Assembly (NCBI GenBank): GCA_017444345.1
Contig: JAFSWW010000128.1
Location: forward strand, 1-49,376
Origin: Synergistaceae bacterium
Lineage (GTDB): Bacteria; Synergistota; Synergistia; Synergistales; Aminobacteriaceae
Direction of reading: 5' to 3'
Length of the DNA stretch: 49,376 nt
The translations under genes and the position numbers were made by a program. Shown piece after piece: positions 18,457 to 26,491 of the stretch. Each line of letters opens with the position of its first letter. Position 1 is the stretch's first letter. The notes under the pieces were generated by a model. It did no database searches. It was not told the origin of the DNA and was given only the letters and a program-made list of their open reading frames with translations.

Positions 18457-18484
18457 ATGTGTTAATTAATTGCTAAAGTCTGAA

Positions 18485-21400
18485 TTATTCTGATTGAGCC
18501 TCTGTTGAAGTCTCTTCAGGTTTTGATTCGTCATTAGCTGGCTCTTCTTCGGCTGGAGTCTCTGTTGTAGTCTCTTGATTCTCTGCGGGTGCTTCCGTAG
18601 TCTTGCCTTCTTCATCAAGTACTATTTCTTCAGTGGACTCTTCGCCTTCTTTTGCTTTCTCGACTGCTTCATCGAGTCCTTCTTCGCTGACAACATCGCC
18701 GGGTGCTGCCTCGCTGACTTTCGCGACAATAACAGGAGCATATTTCACGCCTTCACGGAGCCACGGGTAAACTAATACAATGTGATCTGCCGGGACGGTT
18801 GTTGTGTCTGCGCCGTCAATGTCAAAGAAGTCCGCTATCTCGTCATCTTCAGAAGGTGCCGCAGGTGATTGCGGGTAAGCCAGCCACTTTAATTCAGAGC
18901 CTGCCGGTACATCTGCAAGTAAATCAACTTCGAGTCCATATTGTCCGTCAACTGTTGCAGAAATTTCCGGAAGAATTGCTGCGATCATGTAGCCTTCTGC
19001 TTTGATTGCTGCCTTCTGCTCGTCAGTGAGTGCCGAGTCTGTTCTCTCTGCACCGATTGAGAGATCGCCCTCGCCGAGTTCCTTCGTGAGTTCTTCCTCG
19101 ACAAGCTCATCAGTCTTCTTATCAGTCTCGTGTAACTCTGCAGTCTCTTCGTCTATCTTGTCTTCTTCAGTGTCAGGATCTTCATCATCTGGATCGACTA
19201 GATCATCGGCACCAGTGAATACAATATCAATCGAGATCGGATCAGACATTGATACGTGCTTATTGCTCTTATTCGTTGCCGAGACCTTGAATGACGTATG
19301 TATCTTTGATAAATACTTACCGTCGCTCTTCATTGGCATTGCGTTCTTCTTGAGAGTCGCCGATAACGTTACGCTATCTTTAGCCTTCTCTGTAATCTTG
19401 AGAGTAACTCTGCTGTCAGGTTTCGTTACGATCTTCCAGGTCGGGACATCAGTAGCCTCTTTATCAAGTACGAGCTTGATATTCTCTACTGTTACAGCCT
19501 CATTGACTTTGTATTTATCGTTAAGTTCGCCCGTAATTGTTACAGGAACAGTCAAGCCGCTGTCAGGACTCAAGAGTGCTATAGGATCTAAGACGATAAT
19601 TTTAACGCTGAGATATGCCGTCGCTCCGAAGTGATCAGCTGAAACCTTTATAGTTTGTCCCTTAGTGCCTTTATCCGGGGTTCCGGTGATTACTCCGTTT
19701 GTGCTTATCGCCATAGACGAACCTAACGCTTTTAATTTCGTATTTTCCGCAGTATCAAGTGTCATCTTCATGTCAAGACTTGCAATGCCCTGAGCCTTTA
19801 TGGTGCGTAAATCTTCACTCATAACTTTGCTGGCCGCGGCTGTAACGTCGAGATCACGCGTCAATGTAAATTGCTTCGTGCTGCTGTCAAGTTTCGGTTT
19901 GCTGCCTGTAATCTTAACTTTTACGAGTGCATTATCTTCGCCGGCATCGTTGGAGACATTGATCCAAATATTCATGAAGTCCGCGCCGCCGGTGTCCTTA
20001 CTTGTAACTTTCTCAGGAGTTCCTGTGAGTGTCCCCTTTACAGGATCCATTGTGATACCGAATATAGATTTAATCTCGTCAGCGTTTAACTCTATTCCTA
20101 ACGGTATATCACCACTTGAGATTGCCCATGTCGCCGTCTTGTCTGCAGGGTCAAGAGTTCCCTTAAGGCTTAATTTCTTGCCTGTCTGTATTGTTTTACC
20201 AGCTGCAAGAGTTGTCTTATTGCCGATATTCGGCTTCTGCTGGGCTGTCAATTGTACGTTGACCTTTTCGCTCTTACCTGTTGCGGTATTCTTTGCCGTG
20301 AATGCAATTTTATTTGAGCCCGGTTTCTTGTTACTGTTATTTGCGGCCGTGTAAGAAATTTTAACATTGGGATTCGGGTTTGCTTCCGATGAAGTTATAG
20401 CTACACTTATTCCACCAGGAAGAGTCCCATAAGTTATTTCCAGCGGTAAATCGCCTGAAACATTCAAATCAACAAAGTTAGCTTTGTTTTCATCAAGATT
20501 GTATGTGATCAAAGTCTGTTCAACTTCTGATTTGCCCTTAGTGCCGCTTCCGAGTGTCTTGCCGGATACGTCAACAGCACTATCACTATCAATATCGCCT
20601 GACAGCCACACGGGAGATATTCCATCAACAACGATTGTATATGTCTTTGTCGCTGCGCCGAGTCCGTTATCTGCCGAGACAGTTACTTTAATGCCCTTGT
20701 GTAAAGGAGTATCTGCAATCTTAGTGATTGTAATATTTTCACCGGAGTCGCTGCCCATTTTGAGGCCAAATCCAGTTACATCTTCTGCTGAATTCTTGTT
20801 TAAGTCAATTTGCTCGCCGTTATTAAAGCCTGCTGCTTTAGCGTCGCTTGCCTTGATGTAAGCTGCCCACTCTATAGTAGGAGAACCTGTAGCCTCGATT
20901 GTTACAGAGCCTTCTGCCGTTGTCAGTTTGTCAATTTTTGAGGTCGTGATCTTGACTTTATCGCCCTTGATCTTGAACGTCAAATCTTTGCTGACAGTGC
21001 CGGCAACATTATGTGCCCATACTCTAACAGTTTGCTCTCCTGCAGCTACTTCAATCTTTCTGCCTAATTTAAGCTCAAGAACACCCTTAGTGTTAGTTAC
21101 TGCATCCGCAGATGTTATAGCTGTGTGGCCTGTTAAAGTCGTTTCGCCGTCTATCTCTGCTGCGTTGTCGTATGCTTCTACACTCGGAAGACTGACTCTC
21201 CACTCCTGTGCACCTTCGCCGGTAACTGTTACGGTGTCGAATTTGCCGATCGTTAAATCATTGAGCTTGCTTGTCTTAATCGTCGGTACGGCATATACAT
21301 TAACGCCCGTGAGTTTTGCTGTTGCAGACGGCTTAGCTGATGAGTCCTGATCCTGTGCTGTAATCTCTACAGTTGAGTTTGTAGCAGATTTTGTGAATGT

Positions 21401-23689
21401 TCCGGAGATTTTAGCTTCTCTGTCGCCGCTCATCTTGAGAGTAATTCCGCCCGGAAGTCCCTTAGCAGAGAACTTTGTAGCACCTGAATTTGGATCAGCA
21501 TTATAGACGAGTATATCAAGCGTATCGCCGACCTTTAAGTCACCAGAGAAAGGAGTCCCTTCGTCCTCATCATATTCGACATAGTCATTGCCGCTCTTGA
21601 CCTTATAAGCAATCACAGGAGTCGGAGCTGAAATATTGAATGTCAATTTAACATCAGTATGTCCTGCGCCGTTATGTGCTCTGATTGTAGTAGAGTAACT
21701 CTTGGCCGGTGCTGAAGGAGTTCCGGTAATTTTTACGGTCGATTTAAGACTACTCTTTGTCGGCGTTAAAGTCTTCGTTTCAGTGTCAGCCGTATTATCT
21801 TCGTCGCTAGCGTCAACAAGTTCAATACCATTGGGCAGCTTGTCATAACTCCATACGATATTGCCGGGTGCTGATGCCTCAAGTTCAATAGTAGCAGTTA
21901 TTGCACTACCAGCCGCTAATTTAGCATTATCTATCTTAGTCTGTGCTGATTTCTGGTTCTTGCTGGTATTCTCGAATGCCGGCTTTACAGTGCTAATTGT
22001 GATACTGCGCGACACTGTCGGGATTGTATCCGCCGGGAAGACATCACAGCTAAGAGTAAACTCTAAATTAAGAGTTACAGACTCGTTATCGCCAAATCCG
22101 TCTACTACATCATCATCAGCTCCAAGTGCCGTCTTAAGCGCACTAACATGAGCGTAAGTGTTAAATGTGCCTGTGAGTTTATTTGACGATATGCTCAAGA
22201 ATGAAGGCAGGGAAGTATTCCCATCATCGCCCATGACCTCAGCTTTCAAAATTGAAGCCGGGTGACTCTTATTTCCGCCGTCTAATGTTATTGATGTGCC
22301 GGAGTATGTTTTGCCGAAAGTCATAGCAGTAAGTCCTTTTTCGAGCGTAGGACTCTTTATACTGGGAGCAGCAAGGACTGTTAATGTGTATTTTGTCCCG
22401 TTGTTCTTCACGTTATAAACAGTATTTGACGGCGTTACAGTGATATTGAATGTCCCTGATTCTGTCGGGTTTCCTTCAAGTACGTAAACAAATTCAGTAA
22501 TTTTTACAGTAAGATTATCGCTAACTGTAGTATTTGTCTCGTCAAGCGTGAACGTGAGTCCAGCCGGGATAGTATCAATTTTGAGAATCTCCTCTGATTC
22601 TTCAGCTTCAGGAATTGCTGTTGTCTTGTTAGTCTTGAAGTAAATTCTGACAGCAGGTGTTTCCTCGTCGGCCTTTTTCTTGATTTTCTCGCCCTTGACA
22701 GATTCGTCCTCTGTCTCGCTGTCTTCGATAGTAATAGGATATGTGCCGAGATCAGTCCCTGATAATTTCTTTGCGTCTATACTAGCAACATGAACGGATT
22801 CAATTTTCGGAGCAATGGCCGTAAATTTCAGCGTGAAATCCCTTGTAACAACTGTCGAGCCGTCGTGTGCTTCTGCGTATTCCTCAGTTTTTGTGTAGTC
22901 GTTGTAGGTCGAGACCCTGAATTTAACAGTCTTATCAATGGGAGTAGGAGACGCTACTTTATCAGCTGCGAGAACTAATGTACTGTCGCCGCTCATTTCT
23001 GCTGTGATTCCGTAAGTTCCCGAGAGTTCTTCACTTGATAAGTAAACTACGCTGTCATCATCGTTCTCAATCTCATCAGGATCAACGATCGAAATATTTA
23101 CATACTCGCCTTCGTCTACGTCATAATTGTCCGTTGCTGTTATTGTAGCACTGAATGCACGCCCGTGAACAACTTGAGGCATTGTAGGGTTAGAGATTGT
23201 AGGTGCACTTGTTGAGGGGGCATTAGTCACCTTAACCTTAAGTGTTGCGCTTGCCGTGTTTTTTACTGTACCTGTCTGGCTGGATCTTGTAACTACAAAA
23301 GATACTGACCCTACTTTATTTGGAGTACCGGTTATTTTAAGAACGGCATGATTTGCGTCAGTCTGTGTTACTGAAACAGTAAGGCCGTTTCCTAAAGAGT
23401 AATCAGCAGTTTGTAGAGGTTGATTGTTTGCAATTGCAGCTGCACCTATGGATATATAACATGCTGCCAAAGCACCGTTAGAATTACCATAACCTAACGT
23501 TATTCCATTAAAATCATCAGGTAATTCTGTAGTACCATTAACTACAGAAGTATATTCATATCCATCTGCCGCTTTGCCTTCAGTATCAGACTCGAGAATA
23601 CATAAGGCATTTGGGAGTTTCGCCCATGCAGCCGAACACGTCAGCATAAAGCACAATACAAAAAATAGACTAAATATGCGTTTCTTCAT
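18485..23689 (-). CDS. Giant secreted Ig-repeat surface protein
   Basis: 1734 residues with a clear signal peptide (MKKRIFSLFFVLCFMLTCSAAWA) and AGGAGG before ATG 23689. The body is a series of about twelve to fifteen beta-sandwich modules of the He_PIG/cadherin-like kind, with recurring LPxGIxL, SGTF/TGTP and VSADNGAG-type strands. Near residues 1570-1650 is a domain shared with the 1383-residue protein (MIAAILPEI, SEDDEIADF, YAPVIVAKV). An acidic tail of about 70 residues rich in Glu, Thr and Pro follows, with no sorting signal or membrane anchor. It is probably exported and surface-associated or released; a binding or matrix role is inferred. Base composition is visibly more GC-rich and less repetitive at third positions than its neighbours. 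Confidence 0.8.
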   Translation of the reverse strand: MKKRIFSLFFVLCFMLTCSAAWAKLPNALCILESDTEGKAADGYEYTSVVNGTTELPDDFNGITLGYGNSNGALAACYISIGAAAIANNQPLQTADYSLGNGLTVSVTQTDANHAVLKITGTPNKVGSVSFVVTRSSQTGTVKNTASATLKVKVTNAPSTSAPTISNPTMPQVVHGRAFSATITATDNYDVDEGEYVNISIVDPDEIENDDDSVVYLSSEELSGTYGITAEMSGDSTLVLAADKVASPTPIDKTVKFRVSTYNDYTKTEEYAEAHDGSTVVTRDFTLKFTAIAPKIESVHVASIDAKKLSGTDLGTYPITIEDSETEDESVKGEKIKKKADEETPAVRIYFKTNKTTAIPEAEESEEILKIDTIPAGLTFTLDETNTTVSDNLTVKITEFVYVLEGNPTESGTFNITVTPSNTVYNVKNNGTKYTLTVLAAPSIKSPTLEKGLTAMTFGKTYSGTSITLDGGNKSHPASILKAEVMGDDGNTSLPSFLSISSNKLTGTFNTYAHVSALKTALGADDDVVDGFGDNESVTLNLEFTLSCDVFPADTIPTVSRSITISTVKPAFENTSKNQKSAQTKIDNAKLAAGSAITATIELEASAPGNIVWSYDKLPNGIELVDASDEDNTADTETKTLTPTKSSLKSTVKITGTPSAPAKSYSTTIRAHNGAGHTDVKLTFNISAPTPVIAYKVKSGNDYVEYDEDEGTPFSGDLKVGDTLDILVYNADPNSGATKFSAKGLPGGITLKMSGDREAKISGTFTKSATNSTVEITAQDQDSSAKPSATAKLTGVNVYAVPTIKTSKLNDLTIGKFDTVTVTGEGAQEWRVSLPSVEAYDNAAEIDGETTLTGHTAITSADAVTNTKGVLELKLGRKIEVAAGEQTVRVWAHNVAGTVSKDLTFKIKGDKVKITTSKIDKLTTAEGSVTIEATGSPTIEWAAYIKASDAKAAGFNNGEQIDLNKNSAEDVTGFGLKMGSDSGENITITKIADTPLHKGIKVTVSADNGLGAATKTYTIVVDGISPVWLSGDIDSDSAVDVSGKTLGSGTKGKSEVEQTLITYNLDENKANFVDLNVSGDLPLEITYGTLPGGISVAITSSEANPNPNVKISYTAANNSNKKPGSNKIAFTAKNTATGKSEKVNVQLTAQQKPNIGNKTTLAAGKTIQTGKKLSLKGTLDPADKTATWAISSGDIPLGIELNADEIKSIFGITMDPVKGTLTGTPEKVTSKDTGGADFMNIWINVSNDAGEDNALVKVKITGSKPKLDSSTKQFTLTRDLDVTAAASKVMSEDLRTIKAQGIASLDMKMTLDTAENTKLKALGSSMAISTNGVITGTPDKGTKGQTIKVSADHFGATAYLSVKIIVLDPIALLSPDSGLTVPVTITGELNDKYKVNEAVTVENIKLVLDKEATDVPTWKIVTKPDSRVTLKITEKAKDSVTLSATLKKNAMPMKSDGKYLSKIHTSFKVSATNKSNKHVSMSDPISIDIVFTGADDLVDPDDEDPDTEEDKIDEETAELHETDKKTDELVEEELTKELGEGDLSIGAERTDSALTDEQKAAIKAEGYMIAAILPEISATVDGQYGLEVDLLADVPAGSELKWLAYPQSPAAPSEDDEIADFFDIDGADTTTVPADHIVLVYPWLREGVKYAPVIVAKVSEAAPGDVVSEEGLDEAVEKAKEGEESTEEIVLDEEGKTTEAPAENQETTTETPAEEEPANDESKPEETSTEAQSE

Positions 23690-23792
23690 GTAAAATTAAC
23701 CTCCTTGTATAAAAATTTCCGTATTCCGAACAGTTATCAAAATTTCTGTCCCTTTTCCGTTAAGCGATTAAAAAATTTTGTTAAGTTTTGAA

Positions 23793-23880
23793 TCATTCGG
23801 CCTGACACTGATTAAATAATTCAGGCGTAGCACCCCTATTGTGAGGGATGGCGGATTCTCGCAAAGCCCGGAGAAATATT
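23793..23880 (-). ncRNA. Candidate omega/re-RNA region at the tnpB 3' end
   Basis: Two hairpins overlap the end of tnpB on the minus strand: CATCCCT/AGGGGTG (23831-23850) and GCCTGA/TCAGGC (23800-23826), the second ending 5 bases from the stop codon. TnpB nucleases use a guide RNA whose scaffold overlaps the 3' end of their own gene, and this layout fits. The element's right end and hence the guide sequence cannot be fixed here. Confidence 0.35.
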
Positions 23881-25052
23881 CCCCGCGCACCGTTATAATC
23901 ACGGTCTAGTTTGATATTGCCGTCTCTAATAAATTTCTTACCCGGAGACTTTATTTCGCCGTTCCATGAACATGTTTGCGAGGTCCAGTCTTCATTTTGC
24001 GCGATAATTTTCCGTCCGTACTGCTCGGCTTTTGTCCTGATGAAATCATGGAATCCCCTGTGAGCCCGATTGATTACTTCTCTCACCGTGCGCGAGTAAA
24101 ATTTTCCTGTTATGTCCGGCCTGAATTCCGGAAGTGCTATAACATCAAAATTTTTAACGATGAATAATGCAGTCTTACGGGTTAACTCGTCAGTGAGATT
24201 GATGATTCTCCAGTAAAGCCGCTCTGCCGCCCTCTTCATTTTTACGCGCTGCCTGTGATTTGCCTGCGACATTCTGAAATATAAATCATCGAGATAAACG
24301 CACAGACTGTAAATTTTTGAGAAAGCATTACGGCCGATTTTGCCGCACGAGTCAAGACTGTAGAACGTCATGAAATTTCTAATGCCCGGATCAAGAGAGA
24401 CCGCGCGCCCTTGCTTATCGGACGCAATAGAAATTTTTACGGGTACGCAGATAAACCATTGCCCAGATTCATAAATGAGTTTGCAATTTCCGTCGGGCTT
24501 GGGAATTTCTCCCGAATGAGTCATATTCCCTAAGAAATGCGTATAAATGCCGCGATTATTCACTGATGATTTAGGAATCTCAAGAGTTTGCTTTGCGTCT
24601 CGTCTGGCTCTGAAATTTGCGCCCCCGTTGTGTCGTGAAGTCATATAGGCATCATGAACAGCGAAAGATTTAATCTGTGAGGGAACATTCTGCGCCCATT
24701 CCGGTAAATCTTGCATTAACGAGCGTTTAATCTCTAGCCAGTCCGAATTATTGCCGCTTGAAAGAAATTCAATCGTGCGATTAAACATGTAACGAGCAGT
24801 GCCCAGCCATTGATTTAATATATCCTGCTGTCTTGAGTCAGGGTAAAGGCGAATCTTCTGCGTTGTCTTATAAGCTGCGTTAAACGGGAGATAATGACAC
24901 TCAGACTCGAACCAAGAATTATTTATATTTGAGTATATGTAATTAGAAGATTCATTGTTGAGCGAGTCTAAAATCTCATCACGAGGCAGCCATAAAGAAC
25001 GCGATAAATGCGCACATGTCTCGTCCCAGTACCCGCGATTAAATTTTTTCAT
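23793..25052 (-). CDS. tnpB: TnpB (IS200/IS605-IS607 OrfB) RNA-guided nuclease, no TnpA
   Basis: 419 residues. An unusual 62-residue N-terminal extension precedes the normal TnpB start (KTTQKIRLYPDSRQQDILNQ). The RuvC triad is present: Asp 221 in SLDPGIRNF, Glu 309 in LPEF, Asp 383/385 in KLDRDYNGARG. The zinc finger is decayed: TSQTCSWNGE keeps one Cys and the second CxxC reads RDGN, so three of four Cys are missing. TnpB proteins are RNA-guided DNA nucleases that help IS elements persist. No TnpA transposase is nearby. Its ATG overlaps the TGA of a 40-codon ORF (ATGA), so the two are co-translated. It could be a dispersed IS remnant or a retained host gene. Confidence 0.85.
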   Translation of the reverse strand: MKKFNRGYWDETCAHLSRSLWLPRDEILDSLNNESSNYIYSNINNSWFESECHYLPFNAAYKTTQKIRLYPDSRQQDILNQWLGTARYMFNRTIEFLSSGNNSDWLEIKRSLMQDLPEWAQNVPSQIKSFAVHDAYMTSRHNGGANFRARRDAKQTLEIPKSSVNNRGIYTHFLGNMTHSGEIPKPDGNCKLIYESGQWFICVPVKISIASDKQGRAVSLDPGIRNFMTFYSLDSCGKIGRNAFSKIYSLCVYLDDLYFRMSQANHRQRVKMKRAAERLYWRIINLTDELTRKTALFIVKNFDVIALPEFRPDITGKFYSRTVREVINRAHRGFHDFIRTKAEQYGRKIIAQNEDWTSQTCSWNGEIKSPGKKFIRDGNIKLDRDYNGARGIFLRALRESAIPHNRGATPELFNQCQAE

Positions 25053-25171
25053 GCTTTAACACCTCCGGCAATAAATGAATCGAGCGATAAAATTTTCCTT
25101 CCTTCCATGCCGAAATATGGGCACGAAATTATTAAATTGTCATGATACGTAAAGCCTTCAAATCCCGGCAT
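25049..25171 (-). CDS. 40-residue ORF translationally coupled to tnpB
   Basis: ATG 25171 is preceded by GAGAGGGTGAAATCA, a fair ribosome site. The peptide begins MPGFEGFTYHDNLI, contains SCPYFGMEGRK and ends IAGGVKA. Its TGA overlaps the ATG of tnpB by the ATGA arrangement. I recognise no family. It could be a leader cistron that delivers ribosomes to tnpB, a small partner, or a piece of an ancestral longer N-terminus. The coupling is seen directly; the function is unknown. Confidence 0.5.
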   Translation of the reverse strand: MPGFEGFTYHDNLIISCPYFGMEGRKILSLDSFIAGGVKA

Positions 25172-25281
25172 TGATTTCACCCTCTCTACATAAGATTTTC
25201 ACAAGTTACTGACTTGCTGCTTATAATCTCGGTGCTTTATTAGTGAATCTTTAGCGTTTACGAGATTTGCTAGAAATTTTA

Positions 25282-25692
25282 TCATGATTTCATAGGAATC
25301 AGACGCGGAAAATTACAGAAATATTGCAAACTTGGCCGGTTTATGCTGGCAATAAAAAATTTTTGCGGCCTGTGTGAATTTACGTGTATAGTTCGTGATA
25401 TATTCGCGGTCTTGTGAGGCTTTGTGAGAGATTGCGGCTTAACTTGTTTATTTTCTTTGCGAGTGTCAGTTATTGCCTTAATGCGAAATTTTTTAGTGAT
25501 TATTATATATTGCGTTATAGTGCCGGGTAAATTCTCCGGGTTTATTTTGCGCGATAATATAAGAACGCCTTTACTGTCTAATTTGCCTAAACATTTTTGC
25601 TTAGTTCTTGGTCTGCCGAGTTTGTCGCGATAACTTTTTTCTTGATATATGTAGATGACATTATTAATTTTCCGCTTTAAAATATGAGCCAT
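25282..25692 (-). pseudogene. IS1634-like transposase N-terminal fragment
   Basis: 136 residues from ATG 25692 with GGAGGG in front. Residues 1-48 (KINNVIYIYQEKSYRDKLGR, then PRTKQKCLGKLDSKGVLI) match the N-terminal region of IS1634/IS4-type transposases, which read 'Y..ES.wd...kr.r..r..lGKld..G'. The remaining 88 residues are basic and low in complexity and do not look like the DDE catalytic domain, which is absent. It is either a truncated transposase fused to unrelated sequence or a short protein that kept the N-terminal domain. Confidence 0.55.
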
Positions 25693-25961
25693 AAATATTA
25701 CCCTCCTGATTTAGATTAATATCATTTATGAGAGATTATAGCATATTTACAGCTACATTTACAGCTACAGGAAATTTTATTATTTATTGATGAGTGAAAG
25801 AGTTATAGAGAATTTTTTGCGTGATAATGATAATAATGAGAAATAAATTTTTTTACGAGTAATAATATATTTTGCAGGATAAAATTTTCTTGTCATGAAA
25901 ATATATTCGCATTCACGAGTCATTGCGCTAAAAATTTTTCTGCTATAATAACAAATAATTT
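25693..25961. other. AT-rich intergenic stretch, nothing recognised
   Basis: Very AT-rich, with short repeats such as TTTACAGCTACA twice in tandem near 25745. No ORF, hairpin of note or RNA gene was found. It separates the transposase fragment from the two microprotein modules. Confidence 0.5.
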
Positions 25962-25984
25962 GAGCCGGGAGAAATTCCCAGCTC
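25962..25984 (-). terminator. Terminator hairpin of microprotein module A
   Basis: On the minus strand GAGCTGGGA pairs with TCCCGGCTC (9 bp, one G-U), loop ATTTC, then an AT-rich tail. It lies 22 bases past the stop of the 38-residue ORF and has a close counterpart in module B. Confidence 0.65.
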
Positions 25985-26005
25985 TACCGTTAAATTAAGT
26001 GTTGT

Positions 26006-26122
26006 CTACTTTGGGTCATTAACCCGTTCGACAGTGGAGTTGAATTTGATCGAGAAGCGTATTATCCATCGGCCTACTTGGATGCAAAACCCGAGACAAA
26101 ACGCCTTAACGCGTCGAAGCAT
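26006..26122 (-). CDS. Microprotein A (38 residues), cationic amphipathic
   Basis: ATG 26122 has a near-consensus ribosome site AAAGGAGG 8 bases upstream. The peptide starts MLRRVKAFCLGFC, continues IQVGRWIIRFSIKFNS and ends in NDPK. It is basic with one amphipathic or hydrophobic stretch of about 22 residues. It resembles microprotein B: both have RR near the start, then L-x-F, G-R, a hydrophobic run and K-F/Y-x-S. It has its own structured leader and its own terminator. I know no family; a small toxin, a membrane-active peptide or a regulatory peptide are possibilities. Strong translation signals and paralogy argue that it is a real gene. Confidence 0.55.
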   Translation of the reverse strand: MLRRVKAFCLGFCIQVGRWIIRFSIKFNSTVERVNDPK

Positions 26123-26226
26123 TGAGTTCACCTCCTTTAACAGAAGCACTCATCCCGCCAGAATGAGTCCTCCCCGGTTTTGAAGCCGGGGTAATTTTTA
26201 AGGCATTGATGTACTGCGGCGGTACT
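26123..26226 (-). promoter_or_regulatory. Structured leader of module A
   Basis: Hairpin 1 pairs CCCCGG with CCGGGG (26172-26191) and lies in a 55-base block that is nearly identical in module B (26543-26598). Hairpin 2 is ACTCAT/ATGAGT (26148-26168), at the same place as a hairpin of unrelated sequence in module B. A TATAAT -10 element lies at 26258-26263 on the minus strand, about 30 bases before the conserved block. The layout is that of a 5' regulatory RNA. Confidence 0.5.
26172..26226. repeat. Direct repeat copy 1 (55 bases), also at 26543-26598
   Basis: The block from CCCCGG through GGCATTGATGTA to CGGTACT recurs at 26543-26598 with one inserted T and three substitutions. It covers the conserved half of each microprotein leader, and contains GGCATTGATGTA and a GTAC...GTAC (copy 1) pairing. 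The rest of each module differs in sequence, so this block is under separate constraint or is the recombining part. Confidence 0.8.
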
Positions 26227-26257
26227 CTATCATGCTCCGGCAATAACGGTTTGAAAA

Positions 26258-26263
26258 ATTATA
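26258..26263 (-). promoter_or_regulatory. Likely -10 element for microprotein A
   Basis: A perfect TATAAT on the minus strand, about 136 bases before the microprotein A start. The -35 region is poor (ATGGCT at 17 bases). Confidence 0.4.
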
Positions 26264-26325
26264 GCATAGTATTAATAAGCAGCCATAAAGAGAAATTTTT
26301 GCGGAGTTGATATATAATAATATTT

Positions 26326-26347
26326 GAGCCGGGAAGATTCCCGACTC
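26326..26347 (-). terminator. Terminator hairpin of microprotein module B
   Basis: On the minus strand GAGTCGGGA pairs with TCCCGGCTC (9 bp, one G-U), then an AT-rich tail. Its 3' arm is identical to that of module A. Confidence 0.65.
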
Positions 26348-26362
26348 TTAACGAGTTAATAA

Positions 26363-26491
26363 CTAACGCTTATTGGGTTTCGTTTTGGGCTTCTTACTAG
26401 ATTCAGAGCTATACTTAAACCCTAAGGACATAAGCAAACGCCCTAATCTGAATCTGAAGCTCAGTTGAATCCTTCTAATGTTGTCAGACAT
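26363..26491 (-). CDS. Microprotein B (42 residues), cationic
   Basis: ATG 26491 has GAAAGGAG 11 bases upstream. The peptide starts MSDNIRRIQLSFRFRLGR, continues LLMSLGFKYSSESS and ends in a very basic KKPKTKPNKR tail. Aligned with microprotein A it shares RR-I/V, L-x-F-x-x-x-L/V-G-R, a hydrophobic run and K-Y/F-x-S, so the two look like diverged copies. It sits in an identical leader/ORF/terminator layout 240 bases upstream of A on the same strand. No family is recognised. Confidence 0.55.
   Translation of the reverse strand: MSDNIRRIQLSFRFRLGRLLMSLGFKYSSESSKKPKTKPNKR

Larger units (their letters stand above)
18138..18484. other. Intergenic region with two minus-strand terminators and no convincing gene
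   Basis: The stretch between the dehydroquinate-synthase-like gene and the giant Ig protein holds a terminator at each end (18167-18204 and 18435-18456, both minus strand). The roughly 230 bases between them have no good ORF. A 33-codon GTG frame and a short hydrophobic frame without a start codon are present on the minus strand, neither convincing. Two successive terminators on one strand suggest that a short transcript may arise in between. Confidence 0.4.

Noticed and set aside
18212-18469. 85-codon plus-strand frame between two terminators
   Set aside because: Its body runs through both terminator hairpins and its composition is that of AT-rich non-coding DNA.
19002-19634. 210-codon plus-strand frame opposite the giant Ig-repeat gene (and several similar frames to 22978)
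   Set aside because: They lie antisense to a well-supported gene, are rich in Ser and Leu as expected from complementing its codons, have no ribosome sites and no recognisable domain.
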